Of a stretch of DNA of 64,000 bases, positions 42,743-54,934 are shown in pieces. This DNA is from Pagrus major. Its lineage: Eukaryota; Chordata; Actinopteri; Spariformes; Sparidae. Made by a program: the position numbers and the translations under genes. Location of the stretch: positions 35,710,306 through 35,774,305 of the forward strand of contig NC_133215.1 of the NCBI RefSeq assembly GCF_040436345.1. The letters are read 5' to 3'. The notes beneath the pieces are model-generated. The model saw only the letters and a list, made by a program, of their open reading frames with translations. It was not told the DNA's origin and ran no database searches. Every line of letters starts with the position of its first letter. The first letter of the stretch is position 1.

Positions 42743-44800
42743 GTGGACACCTCCAGCTTGACGACCAATGAGACAAAGAGGAGATCCAGCTGTCTCTTTC
42801 TGCCATTGAGAGATTTGGATTTTTCATAAAACAAGAAACTACTGACACATTGTAGACGTGGACGTGTGAGGATGAGCTTAACTATTTTGTCGCGATCTCA
42901 CTCCTCATTGGCCGAGGCACTGAACTGTACTCAACTGTCCGGCCTTCAGATACCCACCTTAATAACTACTGGTAAAGTGACAGTAAGACCTGGACTGATG
43001 TAAGCCAGGAGTTAGTGGAACTGGCCGATGAAAGACTATGTTTTTGGATCTGACGGGACCAAACAGGAACCAGGATTTGGCTCTTTTTGTGGGTTTTATC
43101 CTCACAGTAGCTCAGTAGGTAGCACGAGTTACTAGCATGGTCAGGTCTGAGCGTTAAAGAATATACAAGTATAGTAGTGCAAGGCATTACCACTGCCAAG
43201 GTGAGTAGTTTAATCCCCACTGGGGCCACCAACGAGCTCTGGATAAGGTTTGACCACCGCAGGTTAATGAAGGCTCATATCAGCACTTTCTGACTGATGC
43301 TGCGTTTAGGTAAAAATTGGCATAGATGTTATCATATTTTAACATTTAACCAATCATGCTCACATTAAACACAAACTCCTTGATCATGGTGATGATAATG
43401 ATGATGATAGTAATAATGAACCTGATCAAAAAGTAGAATCCATTCACATTGACGACCAGTTTAGTGTGAACTACATGTGCGATCAGTCATACACAAGTCA
43501 TATCAGATGTAGTCAAAGACCTTTCTTGATACAAGTCAAGGCCCCAGTTAAAGGTCAGTTAAACCTAACGTTTAGTAACAGCATTCACCAAATGCAGTGT
43601 GGTGTGATTGCAATGGACCAAGAACACAGGTGGAGTCAGCGATGCAGCCCAGGCAGAATCCCTGTTACCTGTTGTCACTTTCCTCGAGGCCGTCGTCTGG
43701 GTCACAGCCTTCCAGTCAGTCATGGAAATGCACAACACGACCTGACAGGAGGTCAATAATCAAGCGATTAGTAGGATCTATTCAGAACTTGTGACAATCT
43801 ACTAGGGGCTGGAAGGGACGTCACCCATGAACTTGCCGATCGATGTTGCTATGTGAATTGACTTGCCTTTTGATGTAGGGATGAAAAATGTGACGTTGAA
43901 AAAAAAACAAAACAAAATGCTGATTCCCCGTTTGTGTGATTCATCTGTTGATTTATTCCTAGATGTGAATATGATTCCATGTTTGTACAGGATGATGTGA
44001 TTTTAAATGTGGATTTCTTTTTTTAAAAAGTGGCGTTCATACTGGACTGCAGCATGCACTACTATTACTACTAGCCACTATAGGCCACTGTGTTTGGCTG
44101 TAGACCATGTTGTCTGTTTGAACAAACAGGAAGTGAGGAAACTAAAGTGAACAAGGAAATTATGTTTTGGCCTTTTGTTGTTAATGGGGTCCTTAAGACA
44201 AGGTAGATTTTTCTAGAAAACTAATTCCTTGAGCAATTGCCTTGAAAAATTCAAGTGTTTTTTTATGTCACCTATTTAATTTAAAATTGTTTTGTATGAA
44301 TTTCTATGGAAATATAGCTATTGATAAATGAAGAGTTTTTAATATTGACTCAGAGGAGAGGTTGTGTTGTCAGTTTCAGAATCATCATAAAAAAGAGCCC
44401 TTCTGATTGGTTTTGATTGAAGCTGTTTCCTCTGACACAATCTGAGTTGCAATGTCCTAAATGTCCTTTTTCCCAAGATCACATCTGAAACGAAAAAAAC
44501 AGGCCTGGAATCTGTCAAACCAGACACGTTATGTACAAGATGATCAGAGTGCATCTTCAGTAATGACTTCAGTATTCAGCTTTAAAAGCTTGAGTATAAT
44601 GCAGGGCCACAGTTAAGAGATTTTGTGATATATAGAGAAAAAATGTAATTTTCTGAGAATAAAGTCACAATTTTACAAAAAAAGTCATCAAAACAACTCA
44701 AACATTTATGAGAACAAGAATCATATTCATAAATGAAGCCAGAATTTTATGGCTAATATTTGAAAGGTCAAGTTATAAAAAGTCATGATGAGAATAAAGT
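42743..44800 (+). other. Probable zdhhc5 3' UTR
   Basis: Non-coding sequence after the zdhhc5 stop. AATAAA hexamers occur around 44652 and 44793, so a UTR of about 2 kb is possible; the true end is unknown. Within it, 43090-43240 has tRNA-like boxes (TAGCTCAGTAGGTAGCACG and GTTTAATCCCC) that may be a degraded SINE. Confidence 0.4.
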
Positions 44801-44943
44801 ATTAAAAGACAAAGGTTCTGTCAGGCCATCAAAATGTATGTCATCAGGTTGAGTCGATGCAATTACATATCCATGTTTAATCATCTCTTGGCTGCCCATT
44901 TCTACTAAACACTTATTTTTCCTTGCAAAACATTCTGTGTTTA

Positions 44944-45925
44944 CAGTGGGGTCCAAAAGTCTGAGACCACTAGTCAAAATACTTTTTGCATTTGTTTTGA
45001 ATGCAGTAATGTTGTTTTCATTACAAATGATAATCATAGCTTGACAATTTGAAAAGTTGAATCTTTGCAAAATGTCCATGAATATCAGAATAAGTCAGTA
45101 CTTAGTTTGTCCCCCTTTGCTTTAAGGACAGCATGCACCGGAGCTGCATGGACCGCATGTTCTCCCAGCATGATCTGACACTGTTCCACAAAGCTGCTTG
45201 TGATGTCACAGAGTGCTCTCTCAGTCTTCACTGCCGCCACAAATGTCCAATGGGGTCGAGGTCAGGTGACTGTGGAGGAACGTCCATGTCAGTCTACAGG
45301 AGTCTGAAAACAGTCCCAGACTTCAGTCTTCCTCTAACCCACCACCAGTTTTCACTGTGGCTTTTAAAACACTGTGGTATCGTTCTCTCTCCTGTCCATC
45401 TGACACTAATCTGTCACTTGTATTCATCAGTAAATTGGATTTTTTTGTCATTGTCCACTGTAAAGATTTTGGTATTTCTTAGCCTTGTTTGTCCTTGTTT
45501 CCCTCCTGAGAAGTGGTTTAGAAACTGCTGCTCGTCCTCTGAGACTCTACAGGACAGCTTCTTCTGACAGGACCACTGCTGATTGGACTCTTGTGTTGAT
45601 CATTTAGTAAATTCTGTATCTGTGATGAAGTTGCTCCTATATCTGTCAGTGAACTAAGCTTGATGTACTGATCTTCTGATGGTGTGATCACACTTTGGAT
45701 ACAACTGATCCAGTGTCTGTAAAGAGTGTTCCGTGCACTGCCCCCTTAGAAACCTTTAGTCTCGCCATGATTTGACTATGAGAAAGACCCTTTCTGATTA
45801 GAATAACAATTTGACTTCTGACACCTTCATTTACTGTCTTAATCCTCAAACTTTTGGATCATTTCCAGGTTTAAATGACAATTTAAAAGATTTTTGAATG
45901 TGGTCTCAGAGTTTGGACCCCCTGA
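44944..45925 (-). mobile_element. Tc1-like transposon relic
   Basis: Starts after TA with CAGTGGGGTCCAAAAGTCTGAGACCAC, matched in inverted form at the right end (GTGGTCTCAGAGTTTGGACCCCCTG). The minus strand near 45290-45120 reads DVPPQSPDLDPIGHL, then QAALWNSVRSCWENMRSM, the end of a Tc1 transposase. The catalytic Glu of the PIEHL box is replaced by Gly, and stops follow. The upstream two thirds of the transposase are unrecognisable. It lies between zdhhc5 and tmx2. Confidence 0.75.
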
Positions 45926-46667
45926 ATGAATGAATGAAGGTGCTCGAAATGCAATTAAAAGAAGCTTACACAAACATACTTTTTTGCATTTTTTAATTAA
46001 ACTTTAGTGTGAAATGATCCTCGAGACAGATGAAAGATCTGGAGACGAGGCTCCTGGTCTGAGAAATAACAAAAGTTGCTGAAGTCATGATGGTATAGTG
46101 GACACTTGGAAAACAGAGCTCTAAGTCTTCCTTGCAAAAGATTTGACGTTGAAAAGACTGTCCGCTGTCTTTGGGGTTTGGTGCACCAGTTAAACTTTGA
46201 CTGAGCTGTGCAGTCAGTGTGCAGTGTCTGCTAAATCTAACCCATATTTGGTATTTTCTCTCTGAGCCAAAACACTAAATGACTTATCCCAGTCCTATCT
46301 AAGCAAGACAACATGCATTAAACAGCTGTTGGTGACAGTACTTTGTAACTATGTTTTATAATTAACAGATACTCTGGCCTTAACATCTGTATGACTTAAT
46401 ACTTGAGTCTCTGGAGTGTCACCTTTAGGTTTCCATCAGTGTCCATGTTGTCTTAAACCAGTCTGGGTCACACAAAAAAACGACGACACAGGGCCACATA
46501 ACTTGATGTGGTAACATAAATGAAGCGCTATGAGAGAACTGAACAGGAAGTGAATCCTGTATGTGAATTCTGTTTCTGCTTGATGACATCACAAGAAAAA
46601 GTGTGTTTCATTTCAGCTTTGTTTTTTAATTGCTGTAATTTGAGCCCACTTCTTTGTTTGAGCAACA

Positions 46668-46668
<1 letters not shown>

Positions 46669-46705
<37 letters not shown>
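46669..46705. repeat. (GAT)n trinucleotide repeat
   Basis: About 12 GAT units. Confidence 0.93.
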
Positions 46706-46706
<1 letters not shown>

Positions 46707-46819
46707 GTGGTGGTAGATGAAGACAGTGGGCTGACTTCTGTTCCAGTGTGTGATTAGGACAGGGCTGGGAAACATAAGTTCAAATCAAAGAAATGACAAA
46801 AATGTGTACTGTACAGCTT

Positions 46820-46924
<105 letters not shown>

Positions 46925-47834
46925 GCGAGTGTGATTGTGGATGTGCGTGTGTGGTGCGGGGCAGGGGGGTTGATAATAAATTTAAAACAAAGCGGTGGAA
47001 TGTAGTCGTTCTTTTCACTCTTCTGGAATACTGATGCTCAAAGTGCTGAAAAACTCAGTTTATTCTGGTGTGATCAGGTTTTGATGAATCCTGTGTGAAG
47101 AAAATCATGTTAATGTTTGTAAAGGGACAGTATTATTAATAATATGTACTTGTGTGAGAAATCTCCAACATTTTTAAAAAATACCCACTGGAAAGTCCCA
47201 GAAATAATGGGGATCAGAGGTTGATCTGCCCAGACATGACAGCATTAGAAAGTCCCTAAAATCCCAGGCTAGGTAATACACAAGAGAAACACGTCTCAGT
47301 AGGAGTGTTTTAAGAAAATAGGTGGAGACTCCTCAAGATCTCCAACAGTATAAAACCAGGAGCTCTGAGAGCTCCAGTTCCAGGTCAGCTTGAGTGTATT
47401 GAGGTTGCTGTCTGGGAGAACACAGTAAAGTCTTTTGCAACAGACTCTGAACAGCTCCAGTGGATTTCTTTGAGCATCTTAATTGACTGTGAAGAAGGAA
47501 ATTATGGTAAAGTGATGGAGCAGGATCCAGGTTCTTCTGGCCCAATTTCTGGACCTCTGAGACCTGACAGCACTTTATATTTGTCAAGTTTAGCCATTCA
47601 CACACACGTTCATACACTGATGGCAAGGCAGCTGTGACTGACAGAACTGTCTTGTCATTTTCTATTAGTACAGTAAATCATTCCTGACCACCAACACATT
47701 AATGCTGTTAATATTAAAGAGTGCAACCTCCATGTACAATGTTTCATTGTATTCCATTACACAGTATTAGGACATTTTTCAATTATTTAGATATCTTACA
47801 TTGTATTGGGGGTTTCTGTTTTGCTTTTCCGGTC

Positions 47835-48085
47835 TCTCACTGTAAAAGACAACAGCCACCCAGCCACAGTCTGTTCACCCTGCTGCCACCTGACTACAGA
47901 TACAGAAGTATCTGCTGCTGTACCACCAGACTACAGAGCAGCTTCACTCTCCAGGCTGTGAGGCTCCTGAACTCATCCTCAGCACTCCACCATGAATACT
48001 TTCATGGTGGAGTGCTGAGGATGAGTTCAGGGATTACAATTTACATGTTGTTGTGTTGTAGAACAGCAATAAAATTAACCTTGAT
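47835..48085 (+). mobile_element. LINE 3' fragment (L2/CR1 group)
   Basis: Plus-strand reading SHSLFTLLPPDYRYRSI, then TTRLQSSFTLQAVRLLNSS. This is the typical end of reverse-transcriptase proteins in fish L2/CR1-type LINEs, followed by an AATAAAATTAACCTTGATAGATGC 3' end. It is interrupted by a hairpin (47966-48031). It is unlike the 11175 LINE in sequence, so it belongs to another family. Confidence 0.7.
47966..48031. repeat. Perfect 31-bp-stem hairpin
   Basis: Arms 47966-47996 and 48001-48031 are exact reverse complements with the 4-nt loop TACT. The left arm is ordinary LINE coding sequence (LLNSSSALHHE), so the right arm is an inverted copy of it. Confidence 0.95.
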
Positions 48086-48099
48086 AGATGCACTGAAAG

Positions 48100-51000
48100 C
48101 ATCAGAGAAAGACTGATGAGCAGCTCAGCAGAGACACAATTCTGTCTGAAGAAAGAATGCAGCAGAGATGCTTCATGTGCATTTTGTTTTATTGCATGAA
48201 TAACAAAAACAGGCTAGACAACTGCAATGTTTTCAGCAGACTTTTCCATTCATGTACAGCAAATATACATACAAGCCTTGGAGTGCAGCTCAAATGAAAT
48301 GCAACATGTCAAATCAATTTCAAAACAAGTGTACAATAAACAACAAAAACAGTTTTAGTCATAAAATCATGATTAAGGAACAAATTCACAGTGTGTTCAA
48401 AAAGCAAAGTCTGTACAGTTTGTGTGTGCATATGTTTACCAGTGTACTGCAATGGGCAAAAACTCAAAATACTGATGAAGACTTATCAAGAATCAGAATA
48501 AAGCAGGAAACAGTGCTGGGAAATTCTATCAAATGCCTCAAACCTGATCCAAAAAGACCAGAAGCAGCAGCTCACCAGGAAACACAGCCTGTCTGACCAT
48601 TAATAATGTAAAGGCAATGTATTAAACAAATATTAAAAATACATACATAACAAATGTGGATGTGTGGATGCCTCAGACAATCATGGAATGTGATGTTGTC
48701 TCATTAGGCCCAGACCTCAGTTTGAAGCTGAAAACATGCTCTCAGTTCATTATCATGCTAATGACACATTTATCAGATAAAGTTGGTCCAGTAGTCAGAA
48801 ACAATGTGCAGGACAGGTGACAGGTGACATCATTTGTCGACTGGCTGACATGACATTAAAACTGAGTGGAAATGCAAAACTGGTGTTTAGCTTCCCTGAT
48901 CACGAGTCTCACAGATCCAGTTAATGACAGTCTCCTGTACCATTATCATGCTACTGTCTCATAATAGAACTGGATCTGTCAACACTGAGGAGGTCTGACA
49001 ACACTTCACTGTTGTTTCATCAAAGTCAAACCACATCCAGTAAACCTACAGTGTGTTCAGCACTGTTCTACAGTTTCTCAACCCCAGGCTCAAGACCCAG
49101 TGTGGAATCACTTCGCATGAAATTGGGGTCATTGTTGATTTCTCACTTGATTATTTGTTTGACATCATCTGTAATAAAAAAAGATTGAAGCAATACTAAT
49201 AGTTTTGGGTGAAGCAGTGATTTTATATTAAACGTCAGGGTGCTAACATGCTAAAGATGACAATGACATCATGCTAATGTTTAGCAGATATTTAACATGT
49301 TGACCATCTTAGTTTAATGTTAGCATGCTAACATGCTAATTAGCACTAAACAGAAGAGTACAGCTGAGGCTGATGGGAATGTCATAAATGATGCAGTTAT
49401 TTGGTCATAAACAGAAGTATTCAAATTCAGGTGTGATAATGGCACCACATGAAAAGTGAGAGCAGCGCCCTCTGAAGACAACAGCTTTAATGCAATCCAT
49501 CAAATAGTTGCACAGATATTTGAGTCTGGACCAAAACAACTTTGCCTCCAGCCACACTACGAATGAAACATATCACCATTCAATAGACCTTTTCTATTTT
49601 TGTAAGAATTTCCAAAAGATAATAGACAAAACTAACTGCTGCAGAATTGCTTTGCTAGGAAACAGCTTGGGTCCAAAGTAACAGCAGCTGTTGCTATTAG
49701 CAGTGCTGCAACGAGATATAAAACCATTCAGAGTAACTGTATCTGACACTGTGAGATGGTATAAAGCCGGGCAGACACTGTACACACTGCGTTCAACTAA
49801 AGCCTGTAGTTCGCCGCCCTCGCCTGCTTTTAGAATCAGGCAGGATTTCTCCCAGTTGGGTTGTTGTATGATGTGCAGTTTGACGGAGCCATGACGACTG
49901 TTTATCTGCCTGCACGATCAACGCTGTTCCACGACTACACGCTGCTACTTGTTACTTTGATCATGAAGGTGACACTACTCTACAGAGTATATAGGCTACG
50001 ATTTAGTAAAGAATTGAGTAGTTATAGTCTACAGTTTGGAGAATATAATTGCCCAGCTTAAAGAATCAATATTAAGACTCCTCCATGTTCAGGAGAACAG
50101 AAATAAAAAACTGCCATCTTTAACTTCATAGACTATTGAACAATTTGGGTGCCTGTCTGGCCAGAACAGGTTGACAAACTGTAAAATACAGAGTGCCAGA
50201 AGATGCTGCAGCTCAAGCACTGCTTGCTTTAGAAACAGACACATTTAGGTAGTCAAAAAAATGCAGCCCAATCAGTATAAGACCTGAAGGTGTTTCCAAG
50301 TAAGAAAGGTCCAGCAGGTGAGCTATGAAACTGTAGCATGAATGTAGGCAACGTGACATGTTAGCACGAAAGCTGAGGACAGACAGGTTCATCTCTGTTG
50401 GAGAGGCAAAGACCGTGTAGACAACACAATAAAATACAAAGGAGAGTTACAACCTGTAAAAATAAAATGAAATGAAATCAATGGAATGTTGGGTCGGAGA
50501 AGCTTGAATGACAGAGTTGAGGGTGGTCTGTCCACAACAGCACAAATTCACAGGGATGAACAGGAACGCTGTCCAACTATTATTAAACTGGAGGAACATC
50601 AGCGGACTCATGCTGACGTGTTGATGTGTCCCTCAACACCGCAAATTAATTGTATGTCAGAACAGCCGACCACTGCGCTGTAACTTAGTTTACATGAATA
50701 TACAGTTAGTCATAGAATTATTTAAAAAAACTAGTATCACATTCACTGCTCCCTTACTGCTCATTAGTAAGAACTCAACTGCCTCTCCTCAATCAGCAGT
50801 CTCCACAGCTGGAACCATCAGAAATGTGTTCTGCTGACTCTAATAACCCTGTGAATGTGGCAGATCTGCACAACACATTTCCAGGCCTTACACTCATAAA
50901 CTGGACCAGGTCTTAACATGACGACCCCCCTTAAAAGCTGGTTTACTGTATCCCAGTTAGCTCCTTCTTTAAAGTGTACACTCGTTCTATTTGTTCTCTA

Positions 51001-51289
51001 ATGAAGGGGAAACAGACAGAAGTCACTGCACCTCTGTCAAATTATTGGGTTTAAAGGAGGTTTAGTGTTAAATGGTGCTGGAGAAAGGCAGAAGTACTCT
51101 GGTAACTTAAATTCTCAGAAAAAAAAACGACAGGTCCAGGCAAGGTTGGGGAGGGGATAGCATGATCCACAGCGAACACCAGTCCTGCTCGCTCTGATCA
51201 CCAGTGAACAGACTGAACACTTTGAAGAGGAGAGGGAAGAAGAGCCACAAGTTCCGTCCAGAAGTCCCAGCTGAGTGATACAAGCCATC
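48100..51289 (-). other. Possible tmx2 3' UTR / spacer
   Basis: No ORF with a recognisable product. A minus-strand AATAAA lies near 48190. If it is the tmx2 poly(A) signal, the 3' UTR would be about 3 kb; this is speculative. The dispersed repeat at 49230-49560 is the only repeat recognised. Confidence 0.3.
49230..49560. repeat. Percomorph dispersed repeat ('GCTAACATGCTAA' type)
   Basis: GTGCTAACATGCTAAAGATG, GTTAGCATGCTAACATGCTAATTAGC, GCTGATGGGAATGTCAT, TTTGGTCATAAAC, then CCATCAAATAGTTG and GAGTCTGGACCAAA, in the order I recall for an abundant fish repeat. It has no coding capacity. Confidence 0.6.
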
Positions 51290-54200
51290 TTATTTGTCCT
51301 TCTTGGATTCAGACTCGGGTCCCTGCTCGTCGGCTCCCTGCTGCTCTAGCTCGTCCTCCTCGGGGACCGGTGGGAACTGTGATTGGCCAACCTTGTCTCC
51401 TTTGGTCTTGTTGAGCTTCTTGGATTTCTGGTAGAGTTCGTTCAGGTTGAACTCTCGGATGATGTTCTCCTGGTGGGGAGTAGCAGAGGCCGTGAGTTTA
51501 TTTGAATTTGACAAAATGATTTGCTGTGGACTATAATTCTTTAAGTCAGTGTTCAGTAACCAACAAAGTTTTGTACTTGTGCAACGTTCCATTCACTAAA
51601 GCAGAAAATAGAGCAGGACCTATGTATCTATCAACTCATTTTATTGGCCAATACACTCCCACTCCATTATTACCACTCTCAGGGCTCTATCTAATGTACA
51701 GCACAAAGTGGCACACAGTGCAGCGCAAGTGCCGCTACTTGTTTCAGACCGACAGTTGTCATTTTCACGCCCAGCGCCCACGTTTTCACCCTCTCATCCC
51801 ACCGTTATTGATCAGGATGATACTTTTTATGACCCGTCCCACCTGATCCACAGACTGAGATCCACACACACACACAGAGGGACGCAGCAACAGCGCTCCT
51901 CCTCCTCCACCTTAGTTTAATATCAGTTTATTTATTCATATGCAGTCAAACTGTTGTTGATGAACAGGTGGTTGTGAAACAGCAGGGCAGAGGGTCCAGT
52001 AGCTGAGGATCACATCCCTTTCCCTTAGTGAAGACAAGTGCTACTGTGTAATATGTAATATGTGCCAGGTCCTGGTGTACCTGGCTCTTAAAGGGAATGG
52101 GAGACGACACTCAGATCGGTTTGATTTATGTTCCGCCCAAAACTAATGACTAAGTCAGAGTTTAAATACAACCTCTTTGCGCCATGTGCCGCACTATGTG
52201 CCCAGATTATCCGCCGTTTCACCAGCAAAATGGACTTGGCCACACCCTAAATGCACTGGTGCTTTAGACCGTCTAAATAGGGCCGTCAGACTCAGCAGGG
52301 CAAGTGGCATCAGTAGCACAGTGCGTCACAGCTGAGTGGAAATCAATAGTGGCAAAAGTTCTCCTCCTGCTCACTTCCATTCTATTTGAGTGAAGGGGCT
52401 AACACTGTAAAACATTCATACCCACTGACTAAGCTAATCTGCATCTCGGCTTTGCCTGAAGGTCAACATCGGCCAACTCTGACTGGTGAAGTAGCCTCAA
52501 CCAATAGCAAAGACGTGTGTGTTGACACTAACAGAATATAAGCCAGCACACTGAGGTCTGTGTGCCCACTGAGAGCACCCAAAGGTGATGGTCCTTTGCC
52601 TGCGTTCACATATGTATGACTGAGCCCTTACTCTACAATCCTCTGGTTTATCAGCTAAGTATCACAACTGCAAGAATAACGCAGGCTGAATTGGTAGGTC
52701 CACCTCATACAGGACACAGCTCATGGATTAAGTGGCTGTCCCTCTTCCTCTCTTGGGATAGACTGGGTTTTGTGGGTAGAGTAACAAACATGTAGTGCAG
52801 CAACAACAACTGCACATGTATTGAGGAAGTGGATCAGATGGTTGAGAGCAGAATGTTTTCTATCATTTCATGACTTTTTTTTGTCCTGTGGAAGCAAAGA
52901 TTGTTCTGTGGCGGCCCATGTTGACTAATACCAGCAGAAATTGATAATATATTGTTAATATGTAAACAACACCGTTTATGACAACTCACAATAATGAGGG
53001 TAAAAAATATTATTGTAACAGTGTTTCCCACACATTAAATTATTTGTGGCGGTTTGCCACAATATCAACATTGGCACATTGATTTCCTATTTTTGGAGCC
53101 GCGCATCCCGTTCTCACTCACTTAAGACAGCGCACCCGTCAGTGAATAGCATGATGTTATATACTCTGATACAGTGGATGGCGGTGTGGTTTTTAGTCCG
53201 CCGGTAAAACCAACGAAGAAGAAGAGGAGGAGGACTATATAACGTGTTAGACGGTAACTTCCTCTGCAGAGACGACGGCTGGGCCTCATCCTCGAGATCA
53301 AGCCACCACAAAGAGCCCCAGGCCTTGAGGACAGTTTTTGTTGTGGCCAAGCTGTGTAATTCCCATGAACTAACATTGTGAAAGACGCGTCTGTAAAACG
53401 GTAATAAAAGCCACACAACCCCCGCGAAATTTGGTGAGTCTAGAAGAGCCACCCGATTACATTTCATCCCCATCCAAGTTAGCTCGGCACTAAACCGGAA
53501 GTTAGCTGACTCGGTCGGTGGAAGTCTCGAATGCGCATGCTCTATGGCACCCCAGCTGGACACTGACAGCCACCGCCACATGTAAAGTCTGATTCTGTGG
53601 GAAACACTGGTTGTAATATAGATCAAAGTGAAGCTGAATGTTATTCAGCTGTTCCTATTTCTAAATCTATATGGTTTGAATGATTAAACATGAAGAATGT
53701 ATTGTCTGGTTAGTCACAGATGTGGAGTGCACTGTCCAGTCTGACCTCAGTGAAGCTCCAGGACACAGCTCTACCCTTCTTGTCCACCTGGGGGCGTCGC
53801 ATCACCTCCTTCCCTCCCTGAAACAAGACGAGGGAGGGAAGCTGCTTGGACAGTGGAGACGCAGACACCTTGTACCTACAGAACAAAGCCATTTGAGACA
53901 ACATGTTCACATTTCTAGTTAGTTCTTTCCAACAAAAAAAATCAGTTGAAGACAAGTTTTTTAAAATAACAGAGAATAAAAAAACAAGAGAAATAAAATG
54001 TCTAACCTTTTGGAAACCTCTCCATAACGTCCTATGTCCACTTTGCCAAACTTGAGGCCAGCACAGTTATACCTGCAACACAAAACACAAGAGTAGCTGC
54101 AGTTAGTGCCACCGAGTTCACTTAATGTTTTTACTGAGTGGATGGACGGAGTCTTACTTGAGAGACAGATCAGCGTAGACAGAAGCAAAGGACTGGCACT

Positions 54201-54893
54201 CTGGAGACCAGTTGGCAAAGAATTCAACGATCCACGTCACGCGGCTGTCTCTGTCCAGCTCATCCTGCACACGCACACACACACAGTTTTTATTTAAGAT
54301 TAAAAACCAATCGTACTGATCCATTGATTAATGGACAACCTCTTGCTATAAATTCTACCACTTTTACTCACATCAATGGTTTTGTCACTGAAGTATTTGA
54401 TGTACTCTGGCCCCATGTAGAGAGGAGGCTTACAGGTCATCAAAAACACTGAAACACACAAAGACCAACAGCAGAGAGAAGAGAAGATATCAAATATCAA
54501 AATTTTACATTTATTCACTGAGACACTACAGGACAGCCTTCTTCTGACAGGACGACAGCTGATTGGACTCTTGTGTTGTTTATTTAGTCAAATATTTTTT
54601 TTAGTTCAATATTCTGGTTTTAATGCTTTTTAAAACATTTTTGTGTGTTTTTCGCTAATGTTTCATATTTGCTGTTTTTATTACATGTACAGCCCTTTGA
54701 GACATACTTTGTGATATTGGGCTATGATAAAGTTTGACTTTGACACATTCATTGATGGTTTCTGTCTATAAAATGGATTTGTTGACAACAAGAATAATAT
54801 ACAGCATCACCAGACTTTTAGCCAACTCTGACAAACCAGACCCTGTTCTTTGACTTTTGGATTCATAAGACAGGAAACGGAAGAGTCAGCTGA

Positions 54894-54934
<41 letters not shown>

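Noticed and set aside
45133..45567. 144-codon plus-strand ORF
   Set aside because: It is the antisense shadow of a minus-strand Tc1 transposase relic.
53114..53626. 170-codon minus-strand ORF in tmx2 intron 7
   Set aside because: It runs across a hAT-type element with inverted ends and has no recognisable domain.
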